NCBI GenBank assembly: GCA_029260075.1
Contig: JAJDDY010000067.1
Location: 174,829 to 238,828 of the forward strand
DNA length: 64,000 nt
From: Phycisphaerae bacterium
GTDB taxonomy: Bacteria; Planctomycetota; Phycisphaerae; UBA1845
Direction of reading: 5' to 3'
Shown here: piece by piece, positions 17,033 through 26,313 of the stretch
How the letters are laid out: each line of letters begins with the position of its first letter
Position numbering within the stretch: the first letter of the stretch is position 1
Position numbers and translations under genes: made by a program
The notes under the pieces: generated by a model
What the model was told of the DNA's origin: nothing
The model's database searches: none
The model's input: the letters and a program-made list of their open reading frames with translations, nothing else

Positions 17033-17638
17033 CTAGTTGACCGCGGGTTCTGCGACGGGGTTGCGGATCGAAACCATGAGTTGGAGTAGTGATCGCGCAT
17101 CGAACGGTTTGCTCAGGTAGCCGTCGAAACCCTCTTGAAGAAGGGCTTGCCCTCGCGCCTCGGGCAATCCGGACGCAACGCCGATGAGCATCGGAGCCGT
17201 TTCCAGTGATCGAGTAAATCGAGCGATGGTTTTCGGTGATGCTTCTGGGTGGTCGACGTCCACCACCATGACATCGGGCTTGGCGAGTTGTGCCGCGGCG
17301 CCGGCCTCGAGTGCGGAAGCGGCCGTGGCTACTTCATAGTCAGCGCCGTCTTGACGAATCGCGGTCGCGAGTGTGTTGCACCAGCCGGCGTCGGCGTCGA
17401 AAATCAACATGACCAACTGACTCTGATCGAGCCCGTTGAGGGGTAATCCGTGGGCGCGCATGAATCGTATGAGTTGTTGCAGCGGTATTCGTCGATCCTT
17501 GCTACCCGGAATTCGATAACCACGAAGATGGCCGGCGTCGAACCACTTCGACACCGTTCGTGGCGCGACGTTGCAAATCTTGGCCACTTCGCCGGTCGTC
17601 AGTACATGTTTTTGGCAGCGCATAGCATCACTCATCAA
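17033..17638 (-). CDS. Regulator with N-terminal excisionase-type HTH and C-terminal receiver domain
   Basis: A 201-residue protein. Residues about 10-62 form a MerR/excisionase-like DNA-binding domain (LTTGEVAKICNVAPRTVSKW, then GYRIPGSKDRRIP). Residues about 75-195 form a response-regulator receiver domain: acidic pair in IFDADAGW, phosphoacceptor Asp in VMVVDVDHP, Lys in GYLSKPFD. The switch Thr/Ser position is Ala-Ser. The order is reversed relative to most response regulators, where the receiver is N-terminal. No histidine kinase is nearby, so it would be an orphan. ATG at 17638; a second Met follows two codons later. Confidence 0.8.
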   Translation of the reverse strand: MMSDAMRCQKHVLTTGEVAKICNVAPRTVSKWFDAGHLRGYRIPGSKDRRIPLQQLIRFMRAHGLPLNGLDQSQLVMLIFDADAGWCNTLATAIRQDGADYEVATAASALEAGAAAQLAKPDVMVVDVDHPEASPKTIARFTRSLETAPMLIGVASGLPEARGQALLQEGFDGYLSKPFDARSLLQLMVSIRNPVAEPAVN

Positions 17639-18026
17639 CGGTCGCCCGTTTGATCAGAGGGCGGAACCGAGGCATCCTTCCGTACGTCGAGACGCCAACC
17701 CCGCTCGTCGCCGGTCTATCGGCAGCCGATCGTGGGCACTTGGCTTTCGCAACTACAGCGGACGCCCGAAGGTGCGATACCGGTGTTGACCGGGTCATCG
17801 CACCACATGATTGTGGGGGAGGTGATCGATTGCGTCCGGTAAGACCGAACCGCAACCAACGGTGCGCCTATTCTAGGCAAGCAGGGTGGTTGGATTCAAC
17901 CGCAGGTGTGAGATTCGCAGGTTTCGTGCCGTCTGTCGTGCGGACTGGTGCTCCGTAACACCTTAATCTTCGGGTTGTCGCCACCCGCACCATCGGAGAC
18001 AGACGCGCCGGTCAGAGCCCGCCGCG

Positions 18027-18074
18027 CTAGCGGCGGGACCGGTCCGCGGGCTGGCGCCCACGGCTTTGATGCCG
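18027..18074. repeat. R7 repeat, copy 1
   Basis: CTAGCGGCGGGACCGGTCCG followed by CGGGCTGGCGCC and ACGGCTTTGATGCC. A second copy at 19924-19970 matches at about nine of ten positions. Confidence 0.6.
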
Positions 18075-18139
18075 TCGCAAATCCGTAGATTTGGCTGTGA
18101 CGGAGCACTAGAAGCCGGGACCATGAGCCACGACTATCA

Positions 18140-18263
18140 AGATGTTTTAGGAAGTCTTTTTCAGAGCCGCGCCCGTAAGGAAGCGGTCCGGTTTCGAGTA
18201 CGAGTACGAAAACCACTCCCTTACGGTCGCGGCTCGGTTTGAAACACCCCTTCTGAAGTACCC
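18140..18263. repeat. R2 long inverted repeat, copy 2
   Basis: Well-preserved arms: GAGCCGCGCCCGTAAGGAAG and, inverted, CTCCCTTACGGTCGCGGCTC, spaced by about 30 bp. The element abuts the stop codon (18266-18268) of the minus-strand LysM gene, so it forms the 3-prime end of that transcript. Confidence 0.75.
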
Positions 18264-18265
18264 TC

Positions 18266-19207
18266 TTAGTCAGGCAGTTCCAGCACTTGTCCGGGCTTGA
18301 GGCGTTTGGGGTCGGCGCTTACGACTTTCTTGTTCAACTCGAAAATCTCTTTCCAGCGCGACGCGTTGCCGAGTTGGGTCTTGGCGATCTTGTAGAAGCT
18401 GTCGCCGGACTTCACTCGATACGTCTTCGGTTTGGTTACGGCAGGCTTGCGTTTGGGCTTTGTCTGCTTGGTCTGTGGTCGGGTAGCGGCAAGAGACGGC
18501 CTGTGCTTGGTGGTCATGACCACACTACCAGCCGGTTGCTCGGGGATTTTGATAAGTTGACCCGGCGTCAGCGCAGAACCGGCACGGACATGTGGATTGG
18601 CACTCGCAAGGAACGAAGCGAGCGCAGGGTTGCCGTAGTATCCTTCCGCAATTGTGGCCATCGTGTCGCCGGGTTGAACCCGGTGGGTCTCGACGGCGAT
18701 CATTGACGACGTGCGCTTGGTCGCGTTGTTGCGGTTGGTTGAGGCGGGCTTTGAGTTAGCCGTGCGCGATGGTCGCACTTTCGGGTTCGATCGTGTCGAG
18801 ATAGGTCTTGTTGTATCCGCGAGCTTGCCGGTCGCGTTGTTGGTCGGCGGTCGTTTCGCGCCGAGTTTCGATTTGCTCTGCTGTGTACTGCTGCGTACCG
18901 GCGTCTTCTTGTTCATTGCGACGCGAGACGGATCGCCGGTTGGTGTTCGTGCTGCGGGCAGCTTGGTCCTCGGCGCGTTCTTCGCGTTGCGTGCGCTGGG
19001 GGTCTTGGAAGAGGATCGTTTTTTCGGCGTAGATGTTTTCGAAGCCACCGGAGACTTTCCGCCTAGGGGCAGTTGATCTGCAAACGTGTCGGGTCCGGCG
19101 ACGAGCTGGATGGGCTTGTCGTTCTTGTCTCGATAGAGGTAGTAACCGCCGGCTACGGTGACCATGATGAGTGAAATGACGATTCCGAGTTTCACGTCCG
19201 CGCGCAT
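18266..19207 (-). CDS. Membrane-anchored protein with two LysM domains
   Basis: A 313-residue protein with an N-terminal membrane anchor (residues about 5-22, LGIVISLIMVTVAGGYYLY). A Ser/Lys/Arg-rich basic linker spans about residues 55-180. Two LysM domains follow: about 185-235 (HRVQPGDTMATIAEGYYGNP...GQLIKIPE) and about 262-312 (YRVKSGDSFYKIAKTQLGNA...GQVLELPD). LysM binds peptidoglycan or related glycans, so the protein probably tethers the membrane to the wall. No catalytic domain is present. ATG 19207 has a GGGAG ribosome site and opens the anchor; the upstream in-frame Met at 19318 lacks one. Confidence 0.83.
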   Translation of the reverse strand: MRADVKLGIVISLIMVTVAGGYYLYRDKNDKPIQLVAGPDTFADQLPLGGKSPVASKTSTPKKRSSSKTPSARNAKNAPRTKLPAARTPTGDPSRVAMNKKTPVRSSTQQSKSKLGAKRPPTNNATGKLADTTRPISTRSNPKVRPSRTANSKPASTNRNNATKRTSSMIAVETHRVQPGDTMATIAEGYYGNPALASFLASANPHVRAGSALTPGQLIKIPEQPAGSVVMTTKHRPSLAATRPQTKQTKPKRKPAVTKPKTYRVKSGDSFYKIAKTQLGNASRWKEIFELNKKVVSADPKRLKPGQVLELPD

Positions 19208-19630
19208 CACAAACTCCCTTTTGTCGCATCGTTCTTGAAAGGCATGGTCGTACGCTGGGGCACGCAAAGCGAATTCTGCGTTCGACCAGGTGCACGCGGT
19301 CGTGCGTGCGGAATACACCCAGCCTCAAGCGCTACCTCGACCGAGCGCGAAGTGTAGGCCCGCGCTGCGAGCCGGTCAAGGATCGATCACGTTTCTTGGC
19401 ACACTTCGTTGCGCGTCAAATAAGTGTCGACGATACTAACGTTCGTTTTTTCTAGCTGCGTCGGAAGCGCACGCCGCGCACAAGTGATCGCGGTCTTGCG
19501 CGTACATCGCTACGACGTCTTCGCGAATTGTTTAATCACAGGCGAGTGGATCGTGAATCCCGTTCACTGCTCAAGAGCAGTGGCGCACCGGTAGTCTCAG
19601 GCGTGAAGATGCACATGCGTCGTCGGAGCC

Positions 19631-19785
19631 CTAGCGCATTGTCACGACTCAAATGACGGGTTGGTCCGATCTGAGCCGCGACCGTGAGGGAGTGTTTTTA
19701 GGCTGTCACGAGCGGATTTCAAACCTCCGCTTCCTTACGGTCGCGGCTCGGTAAACCCGTCATCCTAGCTGTGGCAAAGCACTAG
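19631..19785. repeat. R1 inverted-repeat element, copy 2
   Basis: Full copy. Left end CTAGCGCATTGTCACGACTC, inner arms GAGCCGCGACCGTGAGGGAG and CTTCCTTACGGTCGCGGCTC, right end CTAGCTGTGGCAAAGCACTAG minus its first base. It joins the R3 element directly at CTAG. Confidence 0.8.
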
Positions 19786-19927
19786 CAGCCCGTTGAAAAA
19801 ATGTGGCACCGGCTTCCAGCCGGTGATCCATTAGCGATTTCCGCCTCTTGATCGAGACGCAGCCCCTCGTCACGGACTGGTTCGAGGTACCGTGCTTGAA
19901 TACAAGCATTCCTCAACAGGCGCCTAG
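19782..19927 (+). repeat. R3 repeat element, copy 3
   Basis: Begins CTAGCAGCCCGTTGAAAAAA and contains the perfect hairpin ACCGGCTTCCAGCCGGT. The second half is diverged. It ends CTCAACAGGCGCCTAG, which overlaps the start of R7. Confidence 0.75.
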
Positions 19928-19970
19928 CGGTGGGACCAGTCCGCGGGCCGGCGCCCGTGGCTCTGATGCC
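19924..19970. repeat. R7 repeat, copy 2
   Basis: CTAGCGGTGGGACCAGTCCG and CGGGCCGGCGCCCGTGGCTC. Its left CTAG is shared with the end of the R3 element. Confidence 0.6.
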
Positions 19971-20063
19971 GCACGAACCGACGAGCCAATCCCAAAACCC
20001 ACAAGAGGACGTTTGACCGTGCACCAGCCTCCGACGGTAGCGACGATCGGTCCGGGAAATTGT

Positions 20064-20092
20064 TTGGCACAACCGCGGCGTTTTGCTATAGT
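20064..20092 (+). promoter_or_regulatory. Sigma-70-type promoter of the pyrophosphatase gene
   Basis: TTGGCA (20064-20069) and TATAGT (20087-20092) each match consensus at five of six positions with the optimal 17 bp spacer. The start would be near 20099, giving a leader of about 165 bases with a small CTCTA/TAGAG hairpin before the AAGGAG site. Confidence 0.6.
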
Positions 20093-20265
20093 CCCGCGGT
20101 CTGATTGGTGCGGTGGCGCGACCACGTTGCATGGTTGCTCTAATCTATTGTCAAATAGAGTCTTATGTGAAACCGCACACATCGTTGAATCAATAGATGA
20201 CACCGTCCGTGCGTGGAAAACCGGCTGATCCGGAGTTTCATGCCGACCAAAAGGAGAATCATACG

Positions 20266-22959
20266 TTGAACGCAAGACGTCTGTTGAAATTGATCCCGCT
20301 TCTGGCGATCTGTTTTGTATCGCTGATGGCCGTGACGTCCGCTTCCGCGCAGGACACGGAATCGGCCGCCCACGTTTCCGAAGCTGTGGGTGTGAGCATT
20401 CCCATGCTGTGGTATGTCGCGCCGCTTTGCGGAATCGTCGCGCTGGTGATGGCACGAAAGTACTACCAGGAAGTTGTGGACAGCGACGAAGGCGACGCGG
20501 ACATGATCAAGATCGCCGGATACGTTCGCGATGGTGCGATGGCGTATCTATTCCGGCAATATCGCGTCGTGGCGGTCGTGTTCCTCGCACTAATGATCGT
20601 GCTGGCGTGGATGGCGTACGGTCTACACGTTCAACACGGGCTCGTACCGTTCGCGTTCCTGACGGGAGGTTTCTTCAGCGGCCTTTGCGGCTACATCGGT
20701 ATGCGTACCGCGACCATCGCAGCCCATCGAACGACGGCTGGCGCGCGCAAGAGTCTCAACGAAGGCCTTCGCGTGGCGTTCCGCGCCGGTGCGGTGATGG
20801 GTTTGGTGGTGGTCGGATTCGCGGTCATCGACATCACCTTCTGGTTCATGGGTTTGCACTTCTTCACTGAAATGTCGCTGCACGAAATCACGGTCGTCAT
20901 GTTGACGTTTGGTATGGGTGCGAGCACGCAGGCGCTGTTCGCCCGCGTGGGTGGCGGAATTTACACCAAGGCTGCGGACGTGGGCGCTGACCTGGTCGGT
21001 AAGGTCGAAGCGGAAATTCCTGAGGACGACCCTCGGAACCCAGCCGCCATTGCGGACAACGTTGGCGACAACGTCGGCGATGTGGCTGGTATGGGCGCTG
21101 ACCTCTACGAGTCCTACGCTGGTTCGATTTTGGCGACGGCGGCGCTTGGCGTGGCCGCAGCCCACGCCCTGGGCAACGTCGACATCGACGCCGACGCGAT
21201 TCGTTTTCTTGCTGTTCCAATGGTTATCGCCGGAGTCGGCATCATCGCGAGCATCTGGGCGGGCATCAATCTCGTTAAGACCGAGGAGGGGGCGACGATG
21301 GCCCAGCTCATGTCGGCTTTGAACAAGGGGCTGGTTGTTTCGAGTGTGGTCATCATGGCCCTCACGTTTGTGATTTGCTGGTTGCTCTTGGGTAATGTGA
21401 CCGGCGTTTCGTGGAGTGGCGTGGCGTTTGCTGTCGTGATTGGCCTTGTGGCCGGTTGGGCGATCGGCCAGTTCACTGAGTACTACACAAGCTACGACTA
21501 TGCACCGACGCAGAACATCGCGAAGCAAGCACTCACCGGCTCGGCGACGGTCATCATCGCCGGCGTGGCCGAGGGAATGAAAAGCACATGGGCATCGCTG
21601 GCGATCATCATTGTGGCCATTATGGGGTCGTTCATTGCCGCGGGCGGCGGTGGCGAGTTTATTCTTGGCCTGTATGGCGTGGGCCTTGCTGCGGTGGGCA
21701 TGCTGGCCACGCTCGGTTTCACACTGGCCACTGACGCATACGGTCCCATTGCGGACAACGCCGGTGGTAACGCCGAAATGACGCAGCAGGCTGCTGAGGT
21801 TCGCGAGCGAACGGACGCCCTTGACTCTTTGGGTAACACCACAGCGGCGACGGGCAAGGGTTTTGCCATCGGTTCGGCCGCGCTCACAGCCTTGGCGCTG
21901 ATGGCCGCGTATGTTGAAGAAGTGCGTATCGGCCAGGTTCGCGAGGCCATGCAGTATGTTCAGGTGATGGAGCCGGAGAGTGACAAGACCGCGACGGCCG
22001 GAGTCAACGATATTTACTACATGGGGCACGGCAAGTTCGCCTCGAAGTTTAAGGCCGGTGTCGACGAGGCCAGTTTCGATTCGTACATGCTGCTCAGTCG
22101 TGACGCTGTCGCAGTGCTTGACGACAAGTTGGACAAGGACGGCAAGGCCAGCGTCAAGTTGACCAACCTCACAGCGGCCGAGCACGACAAGGGCTTCGTT
22201 CAGACGACGACCATTTCGGGTGCAGATGGTTCGGCAGTTCCGGTTCAGGTCGTTCGTGCAAGAAAGGCGTCGCTGCAGCAGTTCATGGACTTCTACAATG
22301 TGACTCTGATGAACCCGAAGGTTCTGTGTGGCATGTTCGCCGGTGTGCTTCTCGCATTCCTGTTCTGCGCGTTGACGATGCAGGCTGTGGGGCGTGCGGC
22401 GTACCAGATGATGTTGGAGTGTCGCGATCAGTTCAAGAAGATCGGCGAATATCTTGTGTCGGCTAAGGGTATGTCGGCTGAGGATGCCGCCAAATCGGAA
22501 AACTGGCCTCGCGAGCAGATCACTCACGAGGGCAACAAGCTTCCGGACTACGCACGTTGCGTCGACATTTCCACCTTGGGCGCCCAACGGGAGATGGTGT
22601 TCCCCTCGCTGTTGGCCATCATTGTTCCGGTGGGTGTCGGCTTGGTGTTTGGTGTACCCGGCGTGATGGGACTGCTCGCCGGTGGCTTGACCAGCGGTTT
22701 TGCCATGGCGATCTTTATGGCCAACGCTGGCGGCGCTTGGGACAATGCGAAGAAATACATTGAGAAGGGTCACCACGGCGGCAAGGGCAGCGACGCCCAC
22801 AAAGCCACCATCGTCGGCGATACCGTCGGCGATCCCTTTAAGGATACGTCCGGACCGAGCCTGAACATTCTCATTAAGCTAATGAGCATGGTGAGTGTGG
22901 TGTTCGCCGGCTTGGTCGTTACGTACGCACCACGCATCGCCTCGATGCTGGGGCTGTAA
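20266..22959 (+). CDS. hppA: Membrane-bound proton/sodium-translocating pyrophosphatase, K+-dependent type
   Basis: Couples pyrophosphate hydrolysis to ion pumping across a membrane. Catalytic motifs: [40 protein letters not shown], and near the C-terminus [15 protein letters not shown]. The segment [15 protein letters not shown] has Ala where K+-independent enzymes have Lys, so K+ dependence is expected; whether H+ or Na+ is pumped cannot be told here. The 897-residue length is long for the family (about 660-800). A cleavable-looking signal peptide (residues 1-29, ending ASAQ) precedes it, and about 100 extra residues lie between two membrane helices (about residues 565-680). The TTG start at 20266 is chosen because AAGGAG lies ten bases upstream; the ATG at 20197 has no site. 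Confidence 0.95.
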   Translation: MNARRLLKLIPLLAICFVSLMAVTSASAQDTESAAHVSEAVGVSIPMLWYVAPLCGIVALVMARKYYQEVVDSDEGDADMIKIAGYVRDGAMAYLFRQYRVVAVVFLALMIVLAWMAYGLHVQHGLVPFAFLTGGFFSGLCGYIGMRTATIAAHRTTAGARKSLNEGLRVAFRAGAVMGLVVVGFAVIDITFWFMGLHFFTEMSLHEITVVMLTFGMGASTQALFARVGGGIYTKAADVGADLVGKVEAEIPEDDPRNPAAIADNVGDNVGDVAGMGADLYESYAGSILATAALGVAAAHALGNVDIDADAIRFLAVPMVIAGVGIIASIWAGINLVKTEEGATMAQLMSALNKGLVVSSVVIMALTFVICWLLLGNVTGVSWSGVAFAVVIGLVAGWAIGQFTEYYTSYDYAPTQNIAKQALTGSATVIIAGVAEGMKSTWASLAIIIVAIMGSFIAAGGGGEFILGLYGVGLAAVGMLATLGFTLATDAYGPIADNAGGNAEMTQQAAEVRERTDALDSLGNTTAATGKGFAIGSAALTALALMAAYVEEVRIGQVREAMQYVQVMEPESDKTATAGVNDIYYMGHGKFASKFKAGVDEASFDSYMLLSRDAVAVLDDKLDKDGKASVKLTNLTAAEHDKGFVQTTTISGADGSAVPVQVVRARKASLQQFMDFYNVTLMNPKVLCGMFAGVLLAFLFCALTMQAVGRAAYQMMLECRDQFKKIGEYLVSAKGMSAEDAAKSENWPREQITHEGNKLPDYARCVDISTLGAQREMVFPSLLAIIVPVGVGLVFGVPGVMGLLAGGLTSGFAMAIFMANAGGAWDNAKKYIEKGHHGGKGSDAHKATIVGDTVGDPFKDTSGPSLNILIKLMSMVSVVFAGLVVTYAPRIASMLGL

Positions 22960-23001
22960 GGGCGTAGCGCGTACTTCGACAAAGCGTTTACCATCGTACG
23001 C

Positions 23002-23027
23002 GGGGACGAGATCACCATCTCGTCCCC
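23002..23027. repeat. R5 hairpin (11 bp perfect stem), possible hppA terminator
   Basis: GGGGACGAGAT and ATCTCGTCCCC enclose CACC, 43 bp after the hppA stop. The trailing bases (GCTTTGCGTT) are only weakly T-rich. Near-identical stems (GGGACGAGAT/ATCTCGTCCC) occur at 35152-35176 and 42499-42525, so this is a dispersed motif that may serve as a terminator. Confidence 0.55.
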
Positions 23028-23109
23028 GCTTTGCGTTACGGTATGTGTTGTCTCAGTCATCACGGCCAAGAACAGCTCCGGATCGGTGGAATCTGTGGTC
23101 GCACTTTCC

Positions 23110-23254
23110 CTAGCAGGGCGTTGAACAATGCAGGTATTCAAGCGCGTCACCGCGAACCCACAACTGAAAACGGGACTTGCCTCGTCACGAGGCGGAAATC
23201 GCTAATGGATCACCGGCTGGAAGCCGGTACCACACTTTTTCAATAGGCCGCTAG
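23110..23254 (-). repeat. R3 repeat element, copy 4
   Basis: Inverted copy starting CTAGCAGGGCGTTGAACAAT and ending TTTTTCAATAGGCCGCTAG, with ATCACCGGCTGGAAGCCGGT near its right end. Both termini carry CTAG. Confidence 0.78.
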
Positions 23255-23284
23255 AGGTTCTGGAGATCCCCATGCGCGGGAGGG

Positions 23285-24118
23285 TTATGGTGTCGTTGTG
23301 GCCACGGTAGGCTCGGCGGGTTCCGCTGGAACGCGGGGGCGGAGTGCCTTGTCTACGAAGTCGATGACTGCTTCGCAGGATGGTGGCAGTTCGAGCACGT
23401 CAAATGTTCCGTCGGGTTGGGCGATGACGATGGCGGGGATCCTCAAGACGCCGTACTTTGTGATGTAGGCTTTCTCGAAGAGTTGAAACAGGCCGATCCG
23501 CACGTGAACCAGGTCTTTCAGGCGCAGGTACACCTCGTGCCGCGACAGCAGCCCCTCGATACGCCAGCGATCACGCGACATGCTTCGGTGGAAGAGTACC
23601 AGCATGGGTCGACCGGTTCGCTGGGCTACGCGCTCGCCCTCGTCCAATGAACTGTACCAGTCGAAGTGGGGTTTGTGCGGCACGTATCGGTTGCGATCGA
23701 TCGGCGTACCCGGTGAGACGGCCGAGTCGAGAAACGCCACGAGTTCGTCGGCGGACATGGATCGCTCCGCGGTGGCGTGGTAGGTGCCGTCGCGATGCAC
23801 AACAATGATCGCCGGGGCTCGATCAACGCCATATTGCGCGACGTACCGTCGGTCGCGCTCGATTGATCGGACCAGCGAGCAACAAACGAAGTCGTCTTGC
23901 ACAAACCGAAAACGCTCGGACTTGATCGATGACGCCAATTGGCTGTCGTGGTTCGGCCGATCCTCCTCGAAGTAAATCAGAAGGGGTCGTTCCCGCTTGG
24001 CGGATTGCCGTTCGGCCACGTCGTAGTCGCCCAGCCACCGGTTCGAGGACCACGTTTGGCATCCGCCGAGGAGGCATGCGGCTAGCAGGAGAACCGGCGG
24101 CATCGAACGCGCGACCAT
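23285..24118 (-). CDS. Lipoprotein with two thioredoxin-like domains lacking CxxC
   Basis: A 277-residue exported lipoprotein (lipobox LLGGC). Two thioredoxin-fold halves are visible: about residues 38-135 (RPLLIYFEEDRPNHD; RAPAIIVVHRDGTYHATAER) and about 155-255 (RPMLVLFHRSMSRDR; RIPAIVIAQPDGTFDVLELP). In both, the redox CxxC position is replaced by polar residues, while the downstream cis-proline strand (APAIIVV, IPAIVIA) is retained. It is probably a binding or scaffold protein rather than an oxidoreductase. Of the two candidate starts, ATG 24118 and ATG 24103, the first is given. Confidence 0.72.
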   Translation of the reverse strand: MVARSMPPVLLLAACLLGGCQTWSSNRWLGDYDVAERQSAKRERPLLIYFEEDRPNHDSQLASSIKSERFRFVQDDFVCCSLVRSIERDRRYVAQYGVDRAPAIIVVHRDGTYHATAERSMSADELVAFLDSAVSPGTPIDRNRYVPHKPHFDWYSSLDEGERVAQRTGRPMLVLFHRSMSRDRWRIEGLLSRHEVYLRLKDLVHVRIGLFQLFEKAYITKYGVLRIPAIVIAQPDGTFDVLELPPSCEAVIDFVDKALRPRVPAEPAEPTVATTTP

Positions 24119-24354
24119 CGCTGGGCCGAGGCGAACAAACAGATTTCGCGTTGTGTAAGGGTAAGATGCATTGCCGGTTGCTTCACACATTGCGTGTTGC
24201 AGTGTATCGAGACGGCCGGATGAGGGCAAAGGCGTTCCGACCCGGCCGATACCGGTGATTTGTTTCTCAATCGGTGTGCTCAGGTTATAGTGCGCCTGCG
24301 GACTAAGCTGGCGGCAGCGGTGTTGCACAAATTGCTTACGCGGGAGCATTAACC

Positions 24355-25344
24355 ATGGACGAAGGTTGGTATTACATCAAAGATTCTGAAACGACCGGGC
24401 CCATGTCGCGGGCAGCGTTGACCAAGGTTCTGCCTTCTGTGGGGGGATCGAACACGCTGGTCTGGGGACCGGGCGTGGCCGATTGGACCGAAGCTAGGCA
24501 CGTGCCATCACTTGGGGTTGGGTCGAGCCGGCAGACCGCACCTCCGGGTGTGCCTTCGGGTCGCCGCGCCGACGAAATCGACTTCGAACTCTATGGCGAT
24601 GATATGCAGTTCGTCGAAGTCACGCTCGATCCGGGCGAGGTCGTGGTCGCAGAGGCGGGCATGATGATGTACATGTCTTCCGGCATCGAGATGCAAACCG
24701 TGTTCGGCGACCCGAGCAAGAACCAGGGCTTCCTTGGTAAGCTGATGGACGCGGGCAAGCGCATGGTCACCGGTGAATCCTTGTTCTTGACTACGTTCGG
24801 CGCAATGGGGACCGAGCGAGAGCAGGTAGCATTCGCCGCACCCTATCCGGGGAAGATTATTCCCATGCACCTCGACACGCTAGGCGGCGAACTCATCTGC
24901 CAGAAGGACGCATTTCTGTGTGCGGCGCGCGGCGTTCACGTGGGCATCGCGTTCCAGAAAAAGATATTGGCCGGTCTGTTCGGCGGTGAGGGGTTTATCC
25001 TGCAACGCCTCACGGGCGACGGGTTGGCGTTTGTTCATGCAGGCGGCACGATCCATCGTCGAGACCTTAAGGCTGGTGAGACACTGCGCCTCGATACGGG
25101 TTGCCTCGTCGCGCTTCAGCCGTCGGTGAACTACGACATCCAAATGACTGGTGGAATCAAGAACACGATCTTCGGTGGTGAGGGTTTGTTCTTGGCTACG
25201 CTCACCGGTCCGGGCACCGTGTGGCTTCAGTCGCTACCGTTCACGCGGTTGGCGGGTCGCATCCTCGCCAACGTCGGTCCGCGAGGAAAAGGCGAAGGCT
25301 CGCTCCTCGGCGGTTTATCGAACATTTTCGAGAATCGAAACTGA
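24355..25344 (+). CDS. GYF_2 - AIM24 (TIGR00266-type) protein
   Basis: A 329-residue protein. Residues 1-50 form a GYF_2 domain ([32 protein letters not shown]), a peptide-binding module frequent in planctomycetes. Residues about 75-310 form an AIM24/DUF124 beta-helix domain ([52 protein letters not shown]). The AIM24 family is named for a yeast mitochondrial protein; its biochemical role in bacteria is unknown. No membrane segment is seen. ATG 24355 has GGAG ten bases upstream. Divergent from the thioredoxin-like lipoprotein with 236 bp between. Confidence 0.83.
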   Translation: MDEGWYYIKDSETTGPMSRAALTKVLPSVGGSNTLVWGPGVADWTEARHVPSLGVGSSRQTAPPGVPSGRRADEIDFELYGDDMQFVEVTLDPGEVVVAEAGMMMYMSSGIEMQTVFGDPSKNQGFLGKLMDAGKRMVTGESLFLTTFGAMGTEREQVAFAAPYPGKIIPMHLDTLGGELICQKDAFLCAARGVHVGIAFQKKILAGLFGGEGFILQRLTGDGLAFVHAGGTIHRRDLKAGETLRLDTGCLVALQPSVNYDIQMTGGIKNTIFGGEGLFLATLTGPGTVWLQSLPFTRLAGRILANVGPRGKGEGSLLGGLSNIFENRN

Positions 25345-25357
25345 CGCTTCATCAGTG

Positions 25358-25497
25358 CCGTGTTGAACAAGTGTGGCACCGGCTTCCAGCCGGTGATCCA
25401 TTAGCGATTTCCGCCTCTTGACGGGGACAAGTCCCGTTGTCACGGGCGGGTTCGCGGCGACGTGATTGAATACCAGCCTGGTTTAACACATTGTTAG
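25358..25497 (+). repeat. R3 repeat element, copy 5 (best consensus)
   Basis: Starts 14 bp after the AIM24 stop codon. Contains GTGTTGAACAAGTGTGGCAC, ACCGGCTTCCAGCCGGTGAT, ACGGGGACAAGTCCCGTTGT (a second hairpin) and GTGATTGAATACCAGCCTGG. Confidence 0.8.
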
Positions 25498-25601
25498 TGT
25501 CCGGATTATGTTGACGTGATTCCCGCGATCGAGCGCTGGTCGGTCGCCCCGTCGGCGGGCGCGCTTGCGTTGCGGCTGTTGCGATCGATAATGAACCCAT
25601 C

Positions 25602-26159
25602 ATGGTTTCACAATTGCGTTATGCCTGCATTCTTGTCTGTATTGCCCCGGTCGTCGGGGCATGTACTCAAACCAACCTGTCACCGATGCAGTGGGGCGTC
25701 CGTCATTTGGCGGACGCTGACCAGCAGACGGTGCTTGAAGAGGCCCGGTTCGCGCTGGCTGACCAGGGGTTCCCGATCAAATCGACGGATGCTTCTTCTG
25801 GTGTGGTGTTGTCGTATCCGGTAAGCCAAGCTCGGGTCGGCGGAGCTTCGCGGTCGAACTTGTCACTCAGTACGCACGGCGATTTCCAACGTATCGCTCA
25901 GGTTCGGATCGCGTCTTCGGAAGATGGCGTCAGTATCTACTGTCGCGTCGAGGTTCAGGAGCAGGTCAACGCCACGCAGCGTATTTTCTACCAGGGCTTC
26001 GCTGAGGGTGATGTTCCCGTGGAAACTCCGATCGATCGCGATGCCGCCACAACAACGCAACAGAACACGGTGTGGCGAACGATTCGTCGCGACAAGGGCG
26101 CCGAGCGCCGAATCCTAGAAGCCATACTCGCCCGAACCGGCGCGGCTGACGGCTCGTAG
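25602..26159 (+). CDS. Small lipoprotein of unknown function
   Basis: A 185-residue lipoprotein; the lipobox VVGAC puts the acylated cysteine at residue 21. The body is alpha/beta (QTVLEEARFALADQGFPIKS; FQRIAQVRIASSEDGVSIYC), similar in style to outer-membrane lipoprotein accessory domains, but no family is recognised. The C-terminus is helical and charged. No ribosome site is evident before the ATG. A single gene between repeat-bearing gaps. Confidence 0.65.
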   Translation: MVSQLRYACILVCIAPVVGACTQTNLSPMQWGVRHLADADQQTVLEEARFALADQGFPIKSTDASSGVVLSYPVSQARVGGASRSNLSLSTHGDFQRIAQVRIASSEDGVSIYCRVEVQEQVNATQRIFYQGFAEGDVPVETPIDRDAATTTQQNTVWRTIRRDKGAERRILEAILARTGAADGS

Positions 26160-26219
26160 TTTGTCGAGCCGTTCTTGGGGCAGTGGGTCTTAGAGGGTGA
26201 ACAAGAAAAGGATTCAACA

Positions 26220-26313
26220 AACTGAGCCGCGACCGTAAGGAAGCAGTGTTCGCCCACGAGACCGGACCGCTTCCTTACGGTCGCGGCTCGGGAAGAGGCT
26301 TCCTAAGCACGCT
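26220..26313. repeat. R2 long inverted repeat, copy 3
   Basis: TGAGCCGCGACCGTAAGGAA and CTTCCTTACGGTCGCGGCTC arms with a 25 bp centre (CGCCCACGAGACCGGACC). The right end reads CTTCCTAAGCACGCTCT. Confidence 0.75.

Larger units (their letters stand above)
17639..18265. other. Gap with R7 and R2 repeats
   Basis: No gene supported between the divergent regulator gene and the end of the LysM gene. It contains the R7 palindromic segment at 18027-18074 and an R2 element that ends at the LysM stop codon. Confidence 0.5.
19208..20265. other. Long gap with R1, R3 and R7 repeats in tandem and the hppA promoter
   Basis: No gene supported. Three different repeats lie end to end at 19631-19970, joined through shared CTAG motifs. 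The first 420 bp (19208-19630) show nothing I recognise. The pyrophosphatase promoter and its leader of about 165 bases occupy the right end. Confidence 0.5.

Noticed and set aside
20060..20090. Sigma-54-like GG-N10-GC spacing upstream of hppA
   Set aside because: The -12 block does not fit (CGGC instead of TTGC), while the overlapping sigma-70 boxes match at ten of twelve positions with a 17 bp spacer.
20623..22800. 725-codon open frame on the minus strand
   Set aside because: It lies entirely antisense to hppA. Its composition (His/Arg/Gln-rich) is what high-GC codon bias gives on the opposite strand, and there is no ribosome site or known motif.
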